Source of the DNA: Plantibacter sp. ME-Dv--P-122b
GTDB taxonomy: Bacteria > Actinomycetota > Actinomycetes > Actinomycetales > Microbacteriaceae
NCBI RefSeq assembly: GCF_030209375.1
Contig: NZ_JARVSC010000011.1
Span: forward strand, 1-64,000
Length of the DNA stretch: 64,000 nt
Reading direction: 5' to 3'
This document shows, one piece after another, positions 17,048-24,665 of the stretch. Under the pieces are notes generated by a model. That model was not told where the DNA came from. It worked only from the letters and a program-made list of their open reading frames with translations, and ran no database searches. Both the position numbers and the translations under genes were made by a program. Every line of letters starts with the position of its first letter. Position 1 is the first letter of the stretch.

Positions 17048-17398
17048 GTGATCCTCCTGGGTCGACCGTACGGCATCACCCCGACTCTCCAACACGATTG
17101 GCTGCAGCGTCCAATCCTCATCGTGTCGGGGCTCGTCCGCCAACCTCGTACGCGCGTAGGGGCGCTTAATGCCAGAGCAAGATCGCAGCGATATTGACCA
17201 ACAGCGATCGTTTTAGACCACGAACGATCCTGCCGGTGTCCCGTAGGAGGTCCCCCTGTCGGACAGATCCCCGGACGGGCCTGCTGGGACGTTTCCATAG
17301 GCAGCATGCTGCAGATCGTCCCTCGTTCTCTGAGCGTCCCGGTGAGAAATTCTCTATCGGGATGGTGCAATCCGGAGAAACGGTGCCACCCTAGCGGC
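17048..17398. other. Divergent intergenic region of the island
   Basis: This 351-base region separates the nuclease-like gene (minus) from the small membrane protein (plus). It contains an interrupted hairpin at 17091-17127 (ACACGATTGG / CCAAT...ATCGTGT), in the leader of the nuclease gene. There is also a perfect 7-bp inverted repeat GATCGTT/AACGATC at 17206-17212 and 17223-17229, and a 12-bp palindrome GCAGCATGCTGC at 17301-17312. A weak CACCCT box lies six bases before ATG 17399. No gene is supported. Confidence 0.6.
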
Positions 17399-17851
17399 AT
17401 GGCTTCTGACGCAAATCTCGTTCCGCTGATCGTCACACTCGGGCACGTCGGTGACGACAGCCTCCAATTGCGGTTTCCTCCGGAGTACAGCGAGGAGATC
17501 TTGAAACTGCTGGACGAGCACGACATTGACCACAACACGGCTGCGGAGTTTTCCGCTGGTCCTGTGGAATGGATCGAGGTCGTCACGGTCCTCGGTGCTG
17601 CCGCAGCGGGCGTCGGCGGGCTTAGCGGTCTGGCCGCTGTCATTACAGCGTTCGTCCGCCGCCATCAGGACAAGAGATTCATCTTCAAGCGCGGGGATGT
17701 TGAAATCGATGCGGCTGGGTACTCGCAGAAAGCCGTCGAATCTATGCTGCAGAAGCTTCCCGCGGAACAGGCGGCGCGGGACGCCGAGACTCGGCGCATC
17801 CTGGGTACATCCGCTGAGGAGGATGGCTCCTCCAGACGTTCACACCAGTAG
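17399..17851 (+). CDS. Small membrane protein, EACC1-like
   Basis: A 150-residue protein. Residues about 1-55 form a small soluble alpha/beta part (LQLRFPPEYSEEILKLLDEHDI). A hydrophobic segment follows (EVVTVLGAAAAGVGGLSGLAAVITAF), then a basic turn (VRRHQDK) and a short C-terminal unit FIFKRGDVEIDAAGYSQKAV. This order (soluble lead, one membrane helix, RR turn, beta-rich tail with G-D-V-E-I) resembles Effector-Associated Constant Component 1 proteins of actinobacterial conflict systems. The match is from memory of the family pattern. It is divergent from the nuclease-like gene across a shared control region. Confidence 0.65.
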   Translation: MASDANLVPLIVTLGHVGDDSLQLRFPPEYSEEILKLLDEHDIDHNTAAEFSAGPVEWIEVVTVLGAAAAGVGGLSGLAAVITAFVRRHQDKRFIFKRGDVEIDAAGYSQKAVESMLQKLPAEQAARDAETRRILGTSAEEDGSSRRSHQ

Positions 17852-17934
17852 CGACCCGAGGAAGACCGCAACAGAGCGGCCCGGCGGCGCATTCGCGCAG
17901 TCGGGCCGCTCGTGGTGGTGATGGGGGTGTGTGC

Positions 17935-18024
17935 TCAGAAGCCGCCGGCGGGGCGCACCTGGTAGTTCTCTTCGAGCGCAGTCACCTCGTCCGGGGTGAG
18001 GTTGATGTCGACGGCGGCGGCCGC
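17935..18024 (-). pseudogene. 3' remnant of an aldo/keto reductase gene
   Basis: The minus strand encodes AVDINLTPDEVTALEENYQV and then RPAGGF before a stop. This is the characteristic C-terminal tail of aldo/keto reductases (beta-strand, L-T-x-E-E-V-x-x-L-E-x-x-Y, basic residues, GF/GH end). An in-frame stop lies directly upstream, so only about 28 residues survive. It marks a recombination breakpoint inside the island. The GTGCTCAGAA overlapping its stop is repeated at 18111-18120. Confidence 0.5.
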
Positions 18025-18045
18025 TTACATGTGGTCGCCCACCCG

Positions 18046-18059
18046 GAAACGATCGTTTC
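18046..18059. repeat. 14-bp perfect palindrome
   Basis: GAAACGATCGTTTC. The half CGATCGTTT also occurs at 17205-17213 as part of another inverted repeat. It lies between the reductase remnant and the resolvase gene, so it could be a protein-binding site or a trace of the recombination that built the island. Confidence 0.6.
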
Positions 18060-18150
18060 TGAGCATGTTCCGGTCGACCCGATGCCGTAGCGAGGTTCTG
18101 CGAGCGTTGGGTGCTCAGAACTCGTTGTCGAAACCGAAGTGCTCGAAACG

Positions 18151-18744
18151 TCAGGCTGTTGGGGTTCTGCTCGAGGTGCTGGTCTGGTGTCGGTAGAGCG
18201 TCGCCCGGCTCCAGCCGACGAGTGCAGCGGCTTCTGCTGCCGTGCGGCCGCGATCGCGGGCTTCAGCGACGATGGCGAGCTTCTCGGCGATGACGTCGGG
18301 ATCCACTGGTGGGCGCCCAAATCGCGTGCCTGATTCGCGGGCCGCGGCGATGCCAGCGTTGACGCGTTCGACGATGAGCTCGCGCTCGTACTCGGCCAGG
18401 GTGGCGAGCATGTGGAGCATCAGCCGGCCTGTCGACGTCGCGGGGTCGATGCCATCCGAGAGTGATCGCACGTGGATCCCGCGGGCGCGCAGGAGCTCGA
18501 CCGTGTTGAGTACGTCGATCAGGGATCGTCCGAGGCGGTCGATGCGCGACACGATCACGGTGTCGCCGGTCTCGGCGTACTCGAGCAACTTCGTCATGCC
18601 GGGGCGCTCGATTGCTGTCTTACTGCCGGAGGTCACATCCGCGAACACGTCACGTTTCTGCACGCCGGCGTCGAGGAGCGCGTCGAGCTGCAGCTGTGCG
18701 TCCTGGCCGGCGGTGCTGACTCTGGTGTACCCGATCTGCCTCAT
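18151..18744 (-). CDS. Serine site-specific recombinase (resolvase/invertase)
   Basis: A 197-residue small serine recombinase. The catalytic domain opens MRQIGYTRVSTAGQDAQLQL, with nucleophile Ser10 and Arg8. It continues with the conserved DRLGRS (Asp, Arg) and ends its catalytic core at AEYERELIVERVNAGIAAAR. The C-terminal Hin-like helix-turn-helix is GRTAAEAAALVGWSRATLYRH. Length and layout are those of Tn3-type resolvases and invertases, not large integrases. The start is chosen at the conserved MRQIGYTRVS; upstream codons read poorly. No transposase accompanies it. A candidate recombination site lies directly upstream. Confidence 0.93.
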   Translation of the reverse strand: MRQIGYTRVSTAGQDAQLQLDALLDAGVQKRDVFADVTSGSKTAIERPGMTKLLEYAETGDTVIVSRIDRLGRSLIDVLNTVELLRARGIHVRSLSDGIDPATSTGRLMLHMLATLAEYERELIVERVNAGIAAARESGTRFGRPPVDPDVIAEKLAIVAEARDRGRTAAEAAALVGWSRATLYRHQTSTSSRTPTA

Positions 18745-18754
18745 TGCACCAAAA

Positions 18755-18818
18755 TGTCTCAGAAACCCACGTGAAGGTAATTGAGACACGCAACACCGTG
18801 AGACGAGTTTTCGAGACA
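18755..18818. other. Candidate res/crossover site upstream of the resolvase
   Basis: TGTCTCA (18755-18761) and TGAGACA (18782-18788) form a perfect 7-bp inverted repeat with a 20-base spacer. Further GAGAC copies at 18800-18804 and 18813-18817 give a four-element array just before the recombinase start. This is the expected place for a res site. The following stretch to 19045 shows no gene that I can support. Confidence 0.5.
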
Positions 18819-19045
18819 GAATGCTGGCTGGGAGATCCGCGGATCCTCGCGCCCGAGTTGGCCCGGTTGGACGCGGAGCCATGTGTCTCGTAAATCTGTG
18901 GCTTCCTGAGGCAAAGTGGCTTTCCGGCCGTCGAGCATGGAGTCGGCGTGGCGAATCGGCACTGAGTCCGCCACTTCCGCCTCGGTCCGGATTGTTCTCG
19001 CCTGCTCGATCGTGCAAGTCTCACCCTGGTAGGAATGGCGGGGTT

Positions 19046-19264
19046 ATGAATGTTGAGATGATGATCGGATCGATCATCGTGCTGATTGCAGGTGGGGGCC
19101 TGGTGATCTTCCCCAGGGCGTTCGACCGGTACGCAGGACCGCGCCTGCGGAGGACCATCCGGAGGCAGCAGACTTCTCCCGACGGAGGTGCAGCTCTCTG
19201 GCGATGGCTTGGGCTTCTTGCCGCCATCTTGGCAACGCTCATGCTCATCAGGTCGCTCGGGTGA
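19046..19264 (+). CDS. Small two-helix membrane protein
   Basis: A 72-residue protein with two hydrophobic segments (MIGSIIVLIAGGGLVIF and WLGLLAAILATLMLI) joined by a basic loop (RYAGPRLRRTIRRQQ). The ATG at 19046 is chosen because the membrane-like sequence begins there; the ribosome site is weak. No family recognised. It may pair with the next gene, which is also a small membrane protein on the same strand. Confidence 0.55.
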   Translation: MNVEMMIGSIIVLIAGGGLVIFPRAFDRYAGPRLRRTIRRQQTSPDGGAALWRWLGLLAAILATLMLIRSLG

Positions 19265-19323
19265 GAGGGACAATACGAAGAAGTCGTCTCAACAGTCTCG
19301 GCGCTGTGGCTCAGGAGGAATGC

Positions 19324-19665
19324 ATGTCCGACCCGTCGCCCGGACGTGCAAACGAGCCGTACAGAGACGAAGCCCCTTCAAATGGAACGCGAGTGTGGGT
19401 CGTCGCAGCGACCGCAGCACTCATCGCGCTGGTGCTGCAGATCATCCTCCGAGTCGTGATCGACCGGCTCGCATCAGCGCCAACGGAGTTCTTTTCGGCC
19501 GATGACACAAACGAGTCCCGGGTCACCCTGGTCTTCGGACTGAGCCTCATGTTCATCTTCCCGACCGCACTCTACCTGCAGACGGTTCGGGCCGCGCGAC
19601 GTGACCTGACCCTCCGTCAACGCATCGGTGGTGGTGGACGTACTGGGGGCCAATCGCGTGGGTGA
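19324..19665 (+). CDS. Small membrane protein, probably frameshifted near its 3' end
   Basis: A 113-residue frame starting after AGGAGG. It has a hydrophilic N-terminus and two membrane helices (VWVVAATAALIALVLQIILRVV and LVFGLSLMFIFPTALYLQ). The last residues (GGGGRTGGQSRG) look out of frame. In the -1 frame from about 19629 the sequence reads WTYWGPIAWVTAGFALSWG, then FLRFG and a stop at 19707-19709: a good third membrane helix. A GGT/TGG-repeat at the junction could have gained or lost bases, or the sequence has an error. Function unknown. Confidence 0.6.
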   Translation: MSDPSPGRANEPYRDEAPSNGTRVWVVAATAALIALVLQIILRVVIDRLASAPTEFFSADDTNESRVTLVFGLSLMFIFPTALYLQTVRAARRDLTLRQRIGGGGRTGGQSRG

Positions 19666-19751
19666 CCGCCGGTTTTGCGTTGAGCTGGGGATTCTTGCGT
19701 TTCGGCTGAGCTGCGTTCGGCGGTGGGAGCGGACCGATTCGCCTCCGGCAC

Positions 19752-19770
19752 TCAGGTAAGGCTATCCTTC
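19752..19770 (+). promoter_or_regulatory. IdeR/DtxR iron box
   Basis: CAGGTAAGGCTATCCTTCC closely follows the 19-bp DtxR/IdeR consensus (TTAGGTTAGGCTAACCTAA), including the central GG-CTA-x-CC. It stands 34 bases before the siderophore-binding lipoprotein gene. Repression by iron-loaded IdeR is the expected mode. Confidence 0.75.
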
Positions 19771-19803
19771 CTAGGTCCCACCCCCTCGAATGAAGGAGAC
19801 GAC

Positions 19804-20847
19804 GTGCACCAGCGCGCCGCCATCAGCCTCGCCCTCGCAGCCGTCCTCGCCATCGGGCTCTCCGCCTGTGGGGCCTCCGAAGCCGTCGAACCGGAGTCGA
19901 CCGCCGCCGCAGGGCAGGGCGCGACCGACTACCCGCTCACACTCGACAACTGCGGCACCGAGGTCACGATCGACGCCGCACCACAGCGGGTCGTCTCCCT
20001 CGACCAGAACTCGACCGAGATCCTGCTGTCCCTCGGTCTGGAGGACCGCATCGTCGGCACCGCCTCCTGGACGGACCCCGTCCTCGACTCCCTCGCAGAC
20101 GCGAACGCCGACGTCCCGCGGCTGGCCGACAACGCCCCCACCTACGAGGTCGTCCTCGGAGCCGACCCGGACTTCGTCACCGCGTCCTTCGGCCGCCACT
20201 TCAACGAGGGCGGCGTCGCACCACGCGAGCGCTTCGCCGAGACCGGTGTCGCCAGCTACCTCTCGCCCACCGACTGCGACAACGGGACGAGCATCAACGG
20301 CGGCGGGACGCGTACGACGCCGCTCACCATCGACGCGCTGTACCAGGAGATCACCGAGATGGGCGAGGTCTTCGACGTCTCCGCCCGTGCCGCCGCGCTC
20401 ATCGCCGAACTGCAGGATCGTGCCGCGAAGGCGACCGAGGGTGTCGACTTCGACGGGACGACCGTCGCGTTCTGGTTCGCCGACACGAAGACCCCGTACG
20501 TCGGCGGTGGGCTCGGATCCGCCGCGCTGCTCGCCTCGACCACCGGGCTCGACAACGTCTTCGGTGAGCTCGAGGACGACTGGCCGGCCACCACCTGGGA
20601 AGACCTCGTCGACCGTGACCCGCAGGTGCTCGTCCTCGGCGACCTGCAGCGCGACCGCTTCCCCGGCGACCGCCTCGACGACAAGGTCGCCTTCCTGGAG
20701 TCCGACCCGCTCACGAAGACCATGGACGCCGTGCGCAACCAGCGGTACATCGCCCTGCACGGCGCCGAGCTGAACCCGTCCATCCGCTTCGTCGACGGCC
20801 TCGAGAAGATCAAGGCGTGGTGGGTCGAGCACGAGGACGAGCTCTGA
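19804..20847 (+). CDS. Fe3+-siderophore ABC transporter substrate-binding lipoprotein
   Basis: A 347-residue FecB/FhuD-type receptor. GTG start after GGAG. The signal is LALAAVLAIGLSAC, with lipidation at the Cys in LSACG (about residue 22). The binding-protein fold begins PQRVVSLDQNSTEILLSLGLEDRIVG and contains VLGADPDFVTASFGR, typical of siderophore receptors with a rigid inter-domain helix. It heads a three-gene operon with the FecCD permease and ATPase and has an IdeR box upstream. The particular siderophore cannot be told. Confidence 0.93.
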   Translation: MHQRAAISLALAAVLAIGLSACGASEAVEPESTAAAGQGATDYPLTLDNCGTEVTIDAAPQRVVSLDQNSTEILLSLGLEDRIVGTASWTDPVLDSLADANADVPRLADNAPTYEVVLGADPDFVTASFGRHFNEGGVAPRERFAETGVASYLSPTDCDNGTSINGGGTRTTPLTIDALYQEITEMGEVFDVSARAAALIAELQDRAAKATEGVDFDGTTVAFWFADTKTPYVGGGLGSAALLASTTGLDNVFGELEDDWPATTWEDLVDRDPQVLVLGDLQRDRFPGDRLDDKVAFLESDPLTKTMDAVRNQRYIALHGAELNPSIRFVDGLEKIKAWWVEHEDEL

Positions 20848-20858
20848 ACCCCGACACG

Positions 20859-21953
20859 GTGACGAGTGACGACCCGGTGACGGGCATCGACGCGGTGAGG
20901 ACGAGCGACACGGCACGGCGACCCGCCTCACGCGCACGTCGCGCGACGATCACCGGTCTGCTCGTCCTCGCCGGCGTGGTCCTCCTCCTCGTCTCGGTCG
21001 GCGTGGCGATCACGCTCGGACCGGCGGACATCCTGCTCGTGAACGTGCGGGACATCGTCGCGAACCACCTCGGTGTCACCGACATCCCGGTGAAGCTGTC
21101 GAAGGACGCGATCGTGTGGGAGGAGCGCCTGCCACGGGCCCTCGTTGCGGCAGCCTGCGGTGCCGGGCTGGGGCTCTGCGGCGTCATCATGCAGTCGCTC
21201 CTCCGCAACCCGCTGGCCGACCCGTTCATCCTCGGCATCTCCTCCGGCGCGTCGACCGGTGCCGTGGCGATCGGGATACTCGGACTCGGCGGGGCGTCGA
21301 TCGGCCTCTCCGGCGGCGCCTTCATCGGAGCACTCGTCGCCTTCGGACTCGTGCTCCTGCTCTCCCGCCTGTCGGGTGGCGGGACGGACCGGGTCGTCCT
21401 CGCGGGCGTCGCCAGCACGCAACTCTTCTCCGCACTGACCTCGCTGATCGTCTTCGCGTTCGCCGACTCGGACGAGACACGCGGTGTGATGTTCTGGCTG
21501 CTCGGCTCACTCGAGGGCGTGCGTTGGGACGACGTGCTGCTCTGCGCGATCGTCGTCGTCGCCGGCTCGGTCCTCTGCCTCCGGTACGCCCACGCGCTCG
21601 ATGCGTTCGCCTTCGGTGAGGACGTCGCGGCGTCGCTCGGCATCCACGTCGCGAGGACGCGGGCGATCCTGCTCATCGCGACGGCACTCATCACGGCGAC
21701 GTTGGTGAGCGTCGCGGGGGCGATCGGCTTCGTCGGACTCGTGCTGCCCCACGCCGCCCGCCTGCTCGTCGGACCCCGTCATGGTCGCCTCATCCCGGCC
21801 ACGGCGATCATCGGTGCGATCTTCATGGTGTGGGTGGATGCCGGCTCGCGCGTCGCGTTCTCACCGACGCCGCTGCCGGTCGGCGTCGGGACCGCGCTCG
21901 TCGGGGTACCGGTCTTCATCGCCCTGCTGGCGCGGAGGAGGAAACGGGTATGA
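20859..21953 (+). CDS. FecCD-family siderophore ABC permease
   Basis: A permease of about 364 residues with roughly ten membrane helices. Family motifs are RLPRALVAAACGAGLGLCG, MQSLLRNPLADPFILGISSGAS and GAIGFVGLVLPHAARLLVGP, the last of which contacts the ATPase. It forms a homodimer, since only one permease gene is present. The exact start is uncertain: GTG 20859, 11 bases after the receptor stop, is chosen, and a GTG inside the receptor gene is also in frame. Its stop overlaps the ATPase start by four bases. Confidence 0.92.
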   Translation: MTSDDPVTGIDAVRTSDTARRPASRARRATITGLLVLAGVVLLLVSVGVAITLGPADILLVNVRDIVANHLGVTDIPVKLSKDAIVWEERLPRALVAAACGAGLGLCGVIMQSLLRNPLADPFILGISSGASTGAVAIGILGLGGASIGLSGGAFIGALVAFGLVLLLSRLSGGGTDRVVLAGVASTQLFSALTSLIVFAFADSDETRGVMFWLLGSLEGVRWDDVLLCAIVVVAGSVLCLRYAHALDAFAFGEDVAASLGIHVARTRAILLIATALITATLVSVAGAIGFVGLVLPHAARLLVGPRHGRLIPATAIIGAIFMVWVDAGSRVAFSPTPLPVGVGTALVGVPVFIALLARRRKRV

Positions 21954-22921
21954 CACTCCGCGCAGAGAATGTCTCCTGGAACCGCGGCGGCGCGCTCGTC
22001 GTCGACGGCGTGACCCTGCACCCCGAGCCGGGCCAGACCGTCGGCCTCCTCGGGCCGAACGGGTCGGGCAAGTCGTCGCTCCTGCGGGTGCTCCACGGCC
22101 TCGTGAAGCCGACCGCCGGACTCGTGACGCTCGACGGGGTCGACCTGGCGTCGGTCGGTCGACGGCGCATCGCGCGTTCGGTCGCCTCGGTGACGCAGCA
22201 CGCGGACACCGACGTCGACATCACGGTGCGCGACATCGTCCGGCTCGGCCGGATCCCGCACCGCTCGGGACTCGGCGGTGACACCGCGGCCGACGAGACC
22301 GCCGTCGACCGCGCGCTCGCCCACGTCGGTCTGTTCGACCAGGCCGGCCGTCTCTGGCACACCCTCTCCGGCGGTGAACGCCAGCGCGCGCAGATCGCGC
22401 GGGCCCTCGCTCAGGAGCCCCGTGAGCTGCTCCTCGACGAACCGACCAACCACCTCGACATCCGACACCAACTGGAGCTGCTCGACCTCGTCTGCGCACT
22501 CCCGGTCACGACCGTCATCGCCATCCACGACCTCAACCTCGCCGCGATGTACTGCGACACGGTCGTCGTGCTCCGGGCCGGTCGAGTGGTCGCTGCAGGG
22601 GCACCGGCCGAGGTGCTGACCGCAGCACTCATTGCGGACGTCTACGGCGTGGTGGCCGAGGTGACGCTGGACCCCAGGCGAGGCCACCCCGTCGTCACGT
22701 TCACGCGATCGGTCCCGGCTGACACCTCGGATGTAGTTCAGTCTTGTCCCGAAAAGGTCTATTCTGACTCTGACGTATCGCCTCGACTCGTTCGGGGAGC
22801 GGAGGGGGCGGGAAGTTGTCTCGAGATGGATCCACGAACGCCTGCCGGCTGGCGGGCAGCCAGCGAGGACAGGCGCCTCGACGACGTACCCAGCAGGTGT
22901 CGAACTCGACCCGCCCCGTGA
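21950..22921 (+). CDS. Siderophore ABC transporter ATP-binding protein with foreign C-terminal tail
   Basis: A 323-residue frame. The first 254 residues are a complete FecE-type ATPase: Walker A GPNGSGKSS, signature LSGGERQR, Walker B LLLDEPTNHLD, H-loop AIHDLNLAA and end DPRRGHPVVTFTRS. That is the usual family length. The following 69 residues are low-complexity and unlike any ATPase; the frame simply runs into the next DNA. A second copy of the codons for DPRRGHPVVTFTRS, with only synonymous changes, lies at 28409. So the gene end was recombined when the aspartate block arrived. ATG follows GGAGGA. Confidence 0.92.
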   Translation: MTLRAENVSWNRGGALVVDGVTLHPEPGQTVGLLGPNGSGKSSLLRVLHGLVKPTAGLVTLDGVDLASVGRRRIARSVASVTQHADTDVDITVRDIVRLGRIPHRSGLGGDTAADETAVDRALAHVGLFDQAGRLWHTLSGGERQRAQIARALAQEPRELLLDEPTNHLDIRHQLELLDLVCALPVTTVIAIHDLNLAAMYCDTVVVLRAGRVVAAGAPAEVLTAALIADVYGVVAEVTLDPRRGHPVVTFTRSVPADTSDVVQSCPEKVYSDSDVSPRLVRGAEGAGSCLEMDPRTPAGWRAASEDRRLDDVPSRCRTRPAP

Positions 22922-22938
22922 CCGCGAGCTGACGGCCG

Positions 22939-24651
22939 ATGGGTTGGATTCGCGACGTCTTCGTCAGTCATCCCGAAATCGCCGTGTTCGTCGCGCTCGG
23001 TTTCGGATTTCTCATCGGCAAGGTGACGATTCGGGGCCTCGGTCTCGGTGCCGTCACCGGAACGCTGCTGGTCGGCGTCGTCATCGGCGCGGTCCTCGGT
23101 GAAGACCTTCGTGTCGATCCCGTCGTCAAGCAGATCTTCTTCCTGCTCTTCCTGTTCTCGCTCGGCTACAAGCTCGGACCGCAATTCGTGGCAGGCCTCC
23201 GTGGATCAGGACTGCCCCAAGCGGTCTTCGCGGTGGCGCTGGCGGCAGTCGGACTCGGGGCCGCTGTGGCGACAAGTCTCGTCCTGGGCTACAACCCTGG
23301 AATCGCCGCAGGACTCGCAGGCGGCGGACTGACGCAGTCCGCCATCATCGGCGTAGCTCAGGACGCGATCTCAGGACTGCCGATCGACGCGGACACCGCG
23401 GCGCAGTGGAGTGACCTGGTGCCGGTGGCATACGCCGTGACGTATATCTTCGGCACGATCGGGGCAGCTCTGTACATCTCGTTCGTCGCCCCCCGCCTGC
23501 TCGGGATCAGAAACCTCCCCGAAGCCGCACACGACCTCGAGGTGCAGCTCGGGTTCCACGAGGACGACCCGGACGTCACGAGTGCGTATCAGCACATCCA
23601 TCGCCGCGCCTACCTGCTCGACGACACCTTCACCGCCCAGTCGATCGCGGAGTTCGAATCCGAATCCGTGCGTCGCACCGGCTCTCACCTGTACATCGCA
23701 CGCGTTCGTCATGGAGGGGAGATCGTCGAGCCGGACCTGGACCACGGTCTCGTCGCCGGCGATGTCATCGTCGTGGCCGGTGCATACCCTGCCCTCATCG
23801 ACGAGCATCTCGAACGATTCGCCGCCGAGGTGGTGGATCCGGAGATTCTCGACTTCGCTCTCGAGACGCTCAGCATCGTCGTGACGAGCAAGGAGGTCGT
23901 CGGAAGGACCGTTGCAGAGCTGCGTGCGGATCCACGCTCACGCCGGATCTTCCTCACCAAGGTGACTCGGGCCGGTCAGACGCTGCCGTTCACGGGGGCC
24001 ACCGTCCTCCAGGGTGGTGACGAGCTGCGCGTGCAAGGCCCGCTTTCCCTTCTGGAGCAGGGGATCCGTCACGTGGGCTACCCGGAACGCACCGACCCGA
24101 AATCCGACATGGTCACCGTCGCCTTCGGCATCACGGCGGGCGCGTTGATCGGAGTTCCGACGATCGTCCTCGGCTCCGTGCCCCTGTCGCTGACCACGAG
24201 CGTGGGCGCTCTCCTCGTGGGTCTGCTGCTCGGCTGGCGACGCGCGAAGAGCCCGACGTTCGGCCATGTACCACCCGGTGCACAGTGGTTCTTCGAGACC
24301 GTCGGCCTCACGCTGTTCGTAGCCGTCGTCGGCATCAACGCCGGCCCGGGCTTCGTCGCGGGACTCCGGGACTACGGCGTCCAGCTCTTCCTCGCGGGAG
24401 TCTTCGTGACCTTGGCACCCCTCATCGTGATGACCCTCGTCGGTCGGTTCATCTTCAGGAAGACGCACCCCGTCCTCATCCTGGGGATGTTGACGGGTGC
24501 ACTCACAACGACTGCCGCGGTCGGCACCCTCCGCGAGACAGCCAAGAGCAGTGTGCCGCTGCTCGGCTTCACGGTGCCGTACGCCGTGGGGAACATCGTG
24601 CTCACCATCGGAGGCGCCGTCGTCGTCGCCATCACCTCCACCACCGGTTGA
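22939..24651 (+). CDS. aspT: Aspartate:alanine exchanger (AspT family)
   Basis: A 570-residue antiporter. Two homologous membrane halves (about 10-190 and 385-570, YidE/YbjL duplication) carry the G-rich pieces GLAGGGLTQSAIIG and LTGALTTTAAVGTLRE. Between them are two RCK_C/TrkA-C-like domains (about 205-375), as in AspT. The family exchanges extracellular aspartate for intracellular alanine; with decarboxylation inside, this builds a proton motive force. The aspartate 4-decarboxylase gene follows after 14 bases, confirming the pairing. The ribosome site before ATG 22939 is weak. Confidence 0.88.
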   Translation: MGWIRDVFVSHPEIAVFVALGFGFLIGKVTIRGLGLGAVTGTLLVGVVIGAVLGEDLRVDPVVKQIFFLLFLFSLGYKLGPQFVAGLRGSGLPQAVFAVALAAVGLGAAVATSLVLGYNPGIAAGLAGGGLTQSAIIGVAQDAISGLPIDADTAAQWSDLVPVAYAVTYIFGTIGAALYISFVAPRLLGIRNLPEAAHDLEVQLGFHEDDPDVTSAYQHIHRRAYLLDDTFTAQSIAEFESESVRRTGSHLYIARVRHGGEIVEPDLDHGLVAGDVIVVAGAYPALIDEHLERFAAEVVDPEILDFALETLSIVVTSKEVVGRTVAELRADPRSRRIFLTKVTRAGQTLPFTGATVLQGGDELRVQGPLSLLEQGIRHVGYPERTDPKSDMVTVAFGITAGALIGVPTIVLGSVPLSLTTSVGALLVGLLLGWRRAKSPTFGHVPPGAQWFFETVGLTLFVAVVGINAGPGFVAGLRDYGVQLFLAGVFVTLAPLIVMTLVGRFIFRKTHPVLILGMLTGALTTTAAVGTLRETAKSSVPLLGFTVPYAVGNIVLTIGGAVVVAITSTTG

Positions 24652-24665
24652 TCTGAGGAGAACTC

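Noticed and set aside
18759-19045. Minus-strand or plus-strand gene between the resolvase and the first small membrane protein
   Set aside because: Both frames give unrecognisable sequence without ribosome sites, and the first part overlaps the candidate res site.
15236-19720. Integrative element with tRNA attachment site
   Set aside because: No tRNA gene, no tyrosine integrase and no convincing direct repeat at the two composition boundaries were found.
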